NCBI GenBank assembly: GCA_003134595.1
Contig: PLBS01000093.1
Coordinates: 15,068 to 52,186 of the forward strand
DNA length: 37,119 bases
Origin: Gallionella sp.
Lineage (GTDB): Bacteria > Pseudomonadota > Gammaproteobacteria > Burkholderiales > Gallionellaceae
Direction: 5' to 3'
A program made the position numbers and the translations under genes. This document shows, piece after piece, positions 36,417 to 37,119 of this stretch. The notes below the pieces were generated by a model. It was not told the DNA's origin. It saw only the letters and a list, made by a program, of their open reading frames with translations, and ran no database searches. Within the stretch, counting starts at the first letter, position 1, and the number at the start of each line of letters is the position of its first letter.

Positions 36417-36985
36417 CTATGCAGCTTCAACATCGCCGCTTCGGTTTTTCCTTCGATGACCAGATGCGCGATGTTCTGCGCTTGCTGCATGGCCTCGTCT
36501 ATCAGTTCGCGTTCTTCGCGGAGCGGATCGTTCAACACGTAGTTGGTCACTTCGGTACGATCACCGGGATGACCGATGCCGACGCGCAGCCGCCAAAAAT
36601 CCTTGCTGCCGAGATGCGCGATGATATCTTTCAGCCCGTTGTGTCCGCCGTGCCCGCCGCCCATTTTCAGGCGCGCCACACCCGGCGGCAGATCCAGCTC
36701 GTCATGCACGACCAGCATTTCTGCCGGTTCGATCTTGTAGAACTGCACCAGCGCGCCGACGGCCCGGCCGCTCACATTCATGAAGGTTTGCGGTTTGAGC
36801 AGCAACACTTCATGTCCGTGCAACTGGCCGCGCGCAGTCAAGCCGTGAAATTTTGTCTCGTTCTTGAAGCTCAGCTTTTGCAGGCGCGCAAGCTCATCCA
36901 CCCACCGGAAGCCGACGTTATGCCGGGTGGTTTCATATTCGCGTCCGGGGTTGCCCAGACCAACAATCAAACGTATCGCAGTCAT
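36410..36985 (-). CDS. pth: Peptidyl-tRNA hydrolase
   Basis: [31 protein letters not shown]...[15 protein letters not shown]...[13 protein letters not shown]. Confidence 0.97.
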   Translation of the reverse strand: MTAIRLIVGLGNPGREYETTRHNVGFRWVDELARLQKLSFKNETKFHGLTARGQLHGHEVLLLKPQTFMNVSGRAVGALVQFYKIEPAEMLVVHDELDLPPGVARLKMGGGHGGHNGLKDIIAHLGSKDFWRLRVGIGHPGDRTEVTNYVLNDPLREERELIDEAMQQAQNIAHLVIEGKTEAAMLKLHSN

Positions 36986-37004
36986 GCCGTTCATGGAGCC
37001 TGAA

Positions 37005-37110
37005 GGGAGCCTCTAAAAATTCAGAGTTCGCCCAAATGCAAGGCGCGGAAAAAATTCCGCCGCGCCGCATATGATCGATATGTAAGCAAGGAATTTTTTT
37101 CGCAACGCAG
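37005..37110 (+). repeat. ~110-bp dispersed repeat, copy 2
   Basis: GGGAGCCTCTAAAAATTCAGAGTTCGCCCAAATGCAAGGCGCGGAAAAAATTCCGCCGCGCCGCATATG...GCAACGCAG; inverse of 32746-32854. Confidence 0.9.
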
Positions 37111-37119
37111 CATAACCAG

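Overview
Accessory-rich chromosomal window, probably from a Gallionellaceae-like neutrophilic Fe(II)-oxidising betaproteobacterium (inferred from gene content). Main content: partial rpoH; a tandem pair of Cyc2-like fused monoheme cytochrome/porin genes; yajD-type HNH nuclease; RIO kinase; MsbA-type ABC exporter; DsbA-like oxidoreductase; OYE; Spy/CpxP-like protein; Hsp15; SUMF1-fold protein; 10-unit Sel1 repeat protein; TPMT; phytochelatin-synthase-like protein; two c-di-GMP enzymes; a GldC homologue; peroxiredoxin; SDR; cupredoxin-like protein; ruvA-ruvC-yebC; ParA; an RquA-like (rhodoquinone) methyltransferase; ychF; pth. The most unusual signal is non-coding. A 63-bp element occurs in four full copies (3551-3613 +, 4098-4160 -, 14116-14178 +, 31185-31247 -). 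All four have identical length and a conserved 5' arm, outer stem and loop, and their inner stems covary by compensatory base changes. Two copies sit at the apex of unrelated palindromic repeats; for one of these an intact copy of the host palindrome is present nearby. Other structures: two inverted heptad arrays wrapped around stop codons (one apparently supplies the ruvC start), a 125-bp element with perfect 23-bp terminal inverted repeats, a MITE-like element, a ~110-bp inverted repeat pair, and ~80-bp direct repeats flanking a c-di-GMP/cupredoxin cassette. All calls were made by eye; no database search was run.
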